A stretch of 17,749 bases of DNA from CAYMLQ01 sp964390795 (GTDB taxonomy: Bacteria; Verrucomicrobiota; Kiritimatiellia; RFP12; UBA1067): the NCBI GenBank assembly GCA_964390795.1, contig CAYMLQ010000081.1, positions 1 to 17,749 of the forward strand. Reading direction: 5' to 3'. The notes below the pieces were generated by a model, which was not told where the DNA came from, did no database searches, and saw only the letters and a list, made by a program, of their open reading frames with translations. Below, one piece after another: positions 14,225 through 17,749 of the stretch (the first letter of the stretch is position 1; the number at the start of each line of letters is the position of its first letter). A program made the translations under genes and the position numbers.

Positions 14225-15454
14225 ATGAAACGACAGTACGAAGCGCTGATTGAGAACTATCTCCGCGACTTTCCCTGCGTGGTCGTTTTGGGGCCTCGCC
14301 AGTGTGGGAAGACCACGCTGCTCGGCACCTTGGATGCCGGTTGGCGACGGTTCGACCTGGAAAGGCAGAGCGATTTCGAAGTCATTTCCCGCGATCCCGA
14401 CCTTTTTCTGCGGCTGAATCCCCGGCATGTCGCTATCGATGAGTCCCAGGGCCTACCCGCGCTATTTCCTGCCTTGCGCGTGGCGATCGATGAGCGCCGG
14501 GCCGAGGCGGGCCGCTATGTCATTACGGGCTCCAGTTCGCCGGAACTCTTGAAGTCGGTCTCGGAATCCCTGGCCGGACGGGTGGCCATTGTTGAAATGG
14601 CACCCCTCACGTTTGCGGAAACGCGCCAGACGTTCGACTCGGCTTTTTTTGACGCTCTTCAAGCGGGCCGGGTAGCCGTCGACGACCTGGCGAACGCGCT
14701 GAAGCCGCGAGCCACGCTCGCGGAAATCCATGCGTACTGGCTGCGGGGCGGATACCCTGAGCCCTGGCTCAAGTCGAGCCCGAGTTTCCGGAAGGCGTGG
14801 CGTGAGAATTACGTGCGGACCTACCTTCAGCGGGATGTCGCCCGGCTCTTCCCCGGACTCGACCATGACCGCTTCCGCCAGTTCCTGAACATGCTCGGCA
14901 ACCTATCAGGCACGATTCTTAACTACTCCGATGTGGCTCGCACGCTGGCCGTGTCGCAGCCGACGGCCCGCGACTACGTGGAGATCGCCCACGGCACGTT
15001 CGTTTGGCGGCGTCTGCCGGCGCACGCGGGCAACCCGCTCAAGCGTGCGGTCAAACATCCCAAGGGTTACCTGCGCGACACGGGCCTGCTTCACCAGCTT
15101 CTGCGCATCCCGGACCTTGACGCGCTGCTGGGCCATCCAGCCATGGGCAAATCCTGGGAGGGCCTGGTCATCGAAGAGATCCTGCGCGGGCTGAACGGGC
15201 GCGGCATCGCCTTCGAGGCCTCCCATTACAGGACGGCGGCGGGAGGCGAGGTGGACCTTGTTCTGGAAGGGGACTTCGGCCTGATCCCCATCGAAATCAA
15301 GCACGCTCAAACGGTGCGCACGGCTGAATTGCAAGCCCTGACTCATTTCATCGCGGAAGTAAAGTGCGCGTTCGGCCTCATCATCAACAACGACGAGCGG
15401 CCCCGGTTCTATACGGAGCGTATCCTAGGCGTGCCTTTCGCCTGTTTCGGATAG
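14225..15454 (+). CDS. AAA-type ATPase with DUF4143 domain
   Basis: 409 residues. The N-terminal ATPase has a Walker A motif GPRQCGKTTLL (residues 23-33, family consensus GPRQVGKTTLL), an acidic Walker B pair at Asp72-Glu73 (AIDESQ) and ITGSSSPELLK as sensor region. The following FAETRQTF and WLRGGYPEPWL blocks and the YLQRDVARLF segment are typical of the DUF4143 family. The C-terminus has E342-V-D344 and, 13 residues on, IEIK (Glu357, Lys359), the spacing of a PD-(D/E)XK nuclease-like core. Members are widespread in bacteria and archaea and vary strongly between strains; their biological role is not settled, with proposals from stress response to mobile-element defence. The ATG at 14225 starts right at the conserved KRQYE region; the upstream TTG would add residues unlike the family. 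tatD follows after 30 bases. Confidence 0.85.
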   Translation: MKRQYEALIENYLRDFPCVVVLGPRQCGKTTLLGTLDAGWRRFDLERQSDFEVISRDPDLFLRLNPRHVAIDESQGLPALFPALRVAIDERRAEAGRYVITGSSSPELLKSVSESLAGRVAIVEMAPLTFAETRQTFDSAFFDALQAGRVAVDDLANALKPRATLAEIHAYWLRGGYPEPWLKSSPSFRKAWRENYVRTYLQRDVARLFPGLDHDRFRQFLNMLGNLSGTILNYSDVARTLAVSQPTARDYVEIAHGTFVWRRLPAHAGNPLKRAVKHPKGYLRDTGLLHQLLRIPDLDALLGHPAMGKSWEGLVIEEILRGLNGRGIAFEASHYRTAAGGEVDLVLEGDFGLIPIEIKHAQTVRTAELQALTHFIAEVKCAFGLIINNDERPRFYTERILGVPFACFG

Positions 15455-15484
15455 AGACGGGACCGCATACGAGAAAGAACAATA

Positions 15485-16261
15485 ATGGGCGCAATCTATT
15501 ACGACACACATGCGCATTTCGAAGGCACACCGCTGGAGACGGCGGCGGTGCTTGAGCGGGCTTTCGCGGCGGGAGTGACGCGCCTCGTGGCGGTGGGCGG
15601 CAGCGCAGGGCTGAATGCGGGCGCTCTGGCGGCGGCGAAGGCGTATCCGGAGAACGTGCGGCTGGCGCTGGGCTTCGACCGCGACCAGGCGACGTCGGCG
15701 GCGCCGGAGGTGTTTGTCGAGACGCTGCGGCAGCTTGCGGCGGCGCACCCCTTGGCGGCGGTGGGCGAGACGGGCTTGGACTTCCATTATCACCCAGAGA
15801 CGGCGGAGGCGCAGTGCGCGCTCTTCGCGGCGCAGTTGCGGCTGGCGGACGAGTGGGGCTTGCCGGTGATCATCCATACGCGTGAGGCGGACGAGGCTAC
15901 GCTGCGGGTGCTGGACGAGACGCCGTGGCGTGGCGACGGCTTGCGTGGCGTTGTGCATTGCTTCACCGGAAACAAGGCCTTCGCGTCGCAGTTGCTGGAG
16001 CGGCAGCTGGCGGTCAGCTTCAGCGGGATCGTGACCTTCCGTAACGCGGACATGCTGCGCGAGAGCGCGGCGATGGTGCCGGACGAGCGGCTGCTGATCG
16101 AGACCGACACGCCCTTTCTCGCGCCGGTGCCCAAGCGTGGCCAGCGCAACGAGCCAGCCTTTGTGGCGCATGTGGCGGAGTGTCTGGCGACGGTGCGCGG
16201 AACCACGCCCGAGCGCATCGCAGAGGTCACGCGGCAGAACGCGCGGGCGCTGTTCGGGTAA
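15485..16261 (+). CDS. tatD: TatD-family metal-dependent hydrolase
   Basis: 258 residues, the usual length, cytoplasmic, TIM-barrel metallohydrolase acting as a 3'-5' exonuclease or deoxyribonuclease in DNA repair and turnover. All metal ligands are present: DTHAH (His9, His11), GETGLDFHY (Glu95), IIHTREAD (His131), VVHCFTG (His158) and IETDTPFLAP (Asp208). The final PVPKRGQRNEP matches the family's PxPxRGxxNEP. It starts with ATG at 15485 after GAGAAAGAA and probably shares a transcript with the DUF4143 gene. It converges with hisS, with only 33 bases between the stops and no obvious terminator. TatD paralogs differ (TatD, YcfH, YjjV); this one could correspond to YcfH. Confidence 0.92.
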   Translation: MGAIYYDTHAHFEGTPLETAAVLERAFAAGVTRLVAVGGSAGLNAGALAAAKAYPENVRLALGFDRDQATSAAPEVFVETLRQLAAAHPLAAVGETGLDFHYHPETAEAQCALFAAQLRLADEWGLPVIIHTREADEATLRVLDETPWRGDGLRGVVHCFTGNKAFASQLLERQLAVSFSGIVTFRNADMLRESAAMVPDERLLIETDTPFLAPVPKRGQRNEPAFVAHVAECLATVRGTTPERIAEVTRQNARALFG

Positions 16262-16294
16262 GGGGCTGTGATCCGATGATCTCGAAGAAAGCTC

Positions 16295-17566
16295 TTACCC
16301 CAGCGCGATTTCAGACTCCTCGCGGGTGGCGAGGTTCTTGCGCTTGGCGGCGCCTTTGGCCACGTCATCCGGGCCGATGAAGACCGCATCTGAGGCCGTG
16401 CCGGCGCTGGCGCGCGCAAAGAACTGCTTGGGCTTTTGGCGGGCGAGCATGAGATCGACCTTTTCGCCGTTCTCGCGCAGGGCGCGGGCGAGCCGGGTTG
16501 CGGCCTCGCGCTGTTCCGGAAACATGTAGCCGATGATGACGCCGCTTTTCTCTGCGGCGGCGGTTTCGCCGAGCAGTTCCTTCAGCACTTCCACGACGAC
16601 CACGTCGCCGAAGCCGAGTCCCACGGCGGGCGTGGGCGCGCCGCCGATCATGGTGAGCAGGCTGTCGTAGCGGCCGCCGCCGAAGATCGCGCGGAACTTA
16701 CGTTCGGTGTCGAAGGCCTCGAACACGATGCCGGTGTAGTAGGAAAGACCGCGGATGACCGCGATGTCGAAGACGAGGCGGTCGGCGATGCCGTAGACTT
16801 CGGCCAGCGCGAAAAGGTCACGCAGGGTGGCGAGGGCGGGGGACTCCGGGCCCGCGAGCGCGGCGGCCTGGTCGAGCGTCTGCACGCCGAGCAGGGAGAA
16901 GGCCTGGCGGACGGACTCCTCGCCGAGCCCTTCGGCCTTGAGGAGCGCGGTGATCTCGTCGTCCGTGATCTTGCCGCGCTTGTCCAGCGCGAGGAAGACG
17001 GCGGCGTGGTGCTCGGGCGCGATGCCGGACTTCGCGAGGAGCTCGGCCAGCAGGGCGCGGTTATTGATGTGGACCTTATAGGCGCTGTCCGGCATGCCCA
17101 TGGCCTTGAGGCCGGCGGCGGCGGCGGCGAGGATCTCGACCTCGGCGGAGACGCTCTCCTCGCCGATGACGTCCATGTTCCACTGGTAATGCTCGCGCTT
17201 GCGGCCGCGGGTCATGCGCTCATAGCGGAAGCACTGGGCGAGGGTGAACCACTTGACGGGGAAGGCGAGCTGGCCTTGGCGCGCGGCGATCATGCGGGCG
17301 AGCGTGGGGGTCATTTCGGGGCGCAGGGCGAGCTTGCGCCCGCTCTTGTCCTCGAAGTGGTAGATCTGCTCGGAGACCTCCTCGCCGCTTTTACGCTGGA
17401 GGAGTTCGAGGCTTTCGACCACGCAGGCGTCGTAGGGCTGGAAGCCGAACAACACGGAGGACTGGCGCCAGGCGTCGAAGACACGGTTGCGCCAGAGCAT
17501 GTCGTCAGGGTAAAAATCGCGCATGCCGCGTGGCGGCTCGAAGGAGAGGGGGGTGGGGGTGGGCAT
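16295..17566 (-). CDS. hisS: Histidyl-tRNA synthetase
   Basis: 423 residues, charges tRNA-His with histidine in the cytoplasm. Class II motifs are visible: motif 1 with PPRGMRDFYP (11-20), motif 2 with CFRYERMTRGRKREHYQWNMD (112-132), GGGRYDSL (297-304) and motif 3 around VGLGFGD. The histidine-specific loop is IRGLSYYTGIVFE (271-283), where most enzymes have RGLDYYTG. The C-terminal anticodon-binding domain begins near residue 345 and is present. The ATG at 17564-17566 lies 5 bases after the stop of the HU gene, so the pair is co-transcribed with hisS probably translated by re-initiation; no strong ribosome site is seen. Confident family, moderate confidence on each residue position. Confidence 0.94.
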   Translation of the reverse strand: MPTPTPLSFEPPRGMRDFYPDDMLWRNRVFDAWRQSSVLFGFQPYDACVVESLELLQRKSGEEVSEQIYHFEDKSGRKLALRPEMTPTLARMIAARQGQLAFPVKWFTLAQCFRYERMTRGRKREHYQWNMDVIGEESVSAEVEILAAAAAGLKAMGMPDSAYKVHINNRALLAELLAKSGIAPEHHAAVFLALDKRGKITDDEITALLKAEGLGEESVRQAFSLLGVQTLDQAAALAGPESPALATLRDLFALAEVYGIADRLVFDIAVIRGLSYYTGIVFEAFDTERKFRAIFGGGRYDSLLTMIGGAPTPAVGLGFGDVVVVEVLKELLGETAAAEKSGVIIGYMFPEQREAATRLARALRENGEKVDLMLARQKPKQFFARASAGTASDAVFIGPDDVAKGAAKRKNLATREESEIALG

Positions 17567-17571
17567 GGTGG

Positions 17572-17749
17572 CTACTTGCCGGCGAGCATCTGGCGCATGC
17601 GCTTGCCGGGCTTGAACTTGACGACCTTGCGGACGGGGATCTGAACCACGTCCTCGGGCTTGTTGGGGTTGCGGCCGATGCGGGCCTTGCGCTCGGTGAC
17701 CTCGAAGACGCCGAACTCGCGGAACTCGACGTGCTTGCCGGCTTCGAGC
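17572..17749 (-). CDS. HU/IHF-family DNA-binding protein, C-terminal part (partial)
   Basis: Ends at the TAG at 17572-17574; the 5' part lies beyond the window, leaving about 58 residues. Visible features are the beta-arm region HVEFREFGVFEVTERKARIGRNPN, in which the G-R-N-P proline that intercalates into DNA in HU and IHF is kept, and the closing strand VVKFKPGKRMRQML. The tail ends in LAGK. HU proteins bend and package DNA. It sits just upstream of hisS on the same strand. HU versus IHF subunit cannot be decided from this part. Confidence 0.88.
   Translation of the reverse strand, partial: LEAGKHVEFREFGVFEVTERKARIGRNPNKPEDVVQIPVRKVVKFKPGKRMRQMLAGK

Noticed and set aside
16436..17644. 402-residue open frame on the plus strand
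   Set aside because: Antisense to hisS and HU with Gly/Glu/Ala-rich shadow composition; hisS motifs are unambiguous on the other strand.

Overview
This is a GC-rich chromosomal window with mostly tightly packed genes. The gene content suggests an anaerobic, polysaccharide-degrading bacterium of the PVC group (Verrucomicrobiota, Kiritimatiellota or Lentisphaerae type). The hints are a secreted PQQ-propeller protein with the N-terminal WPQFRGP-type motif common in planctomycetes and verrucomicrobia, large secreted glycoside hydrolases, Fe-S redox proteins and many short dispersed intergenic repeats. The taxon is an inference from this gene style, not a measurement.

Layout. (1) 2-316: C-terminal end of a protein cut by the left edge, probably a carbohydrate-active enzyme. 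(2) 317-958: repeat-rich spacer bounded by inverted copies of a GCGTTCAGCGTT-type repeat, with what looks like a decayed AraC-type helix-turn-helix on the minus strand. (3) 959-2371: AzgA/PbuG-type purine permease, followed by a perfect 46-bp palindrome. (4) 2372-2931: second gene-poor spacer with two further inverted repeats and a direct repeat. (5) 2932-11952: five co-directional genes that look like a glycan-use operon: GH115-like alpha-glucuronidase, sodium/solute symporter, QueG-like double [4Fe-4S] protein, U32-like cysteine-rich protein, and a large secreted clan GH-A hydrolase. (6) 11953-12685: a lower-GC island with a Phd/YefM-RelE-type toxin-antitoxin pair and a small MITE-like inverted-repeat element starting at the toxin stop codon. 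(7) 12786-14048, minus: secreted PQQ-type beta-propeller. (8) 14225-16261, plus: DUF4143 AAA ATPase and TatD-family nuclease. (9) 16295-17749, minus: HU/IHF-family protein (partial) and histidyl-tRNA synthetase, transcribed in that order.

How the genes fit together. The operon can be read as: secreted GH115-like and GH-A enzymes remove uronosyl and backbone sugars from a plant or algal polysaccharide, the symporter imports a product, and two cytoplasmic Fe-S proteins act on it or on a cofactor. The last step is the open question. A QueG-like protein and a U32-like protein are separated by only 18 bases and sit between a sugar transporter and a glycosidase, which is not explained by any pathway I can name. 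This is the best candidate here for an undescribed system.

The toxin-antitoxin pair, DUF4143 ATPase and repeats look like accessory or mobile DNA, whereas tatD, HU and hisS are housekeeping genes.
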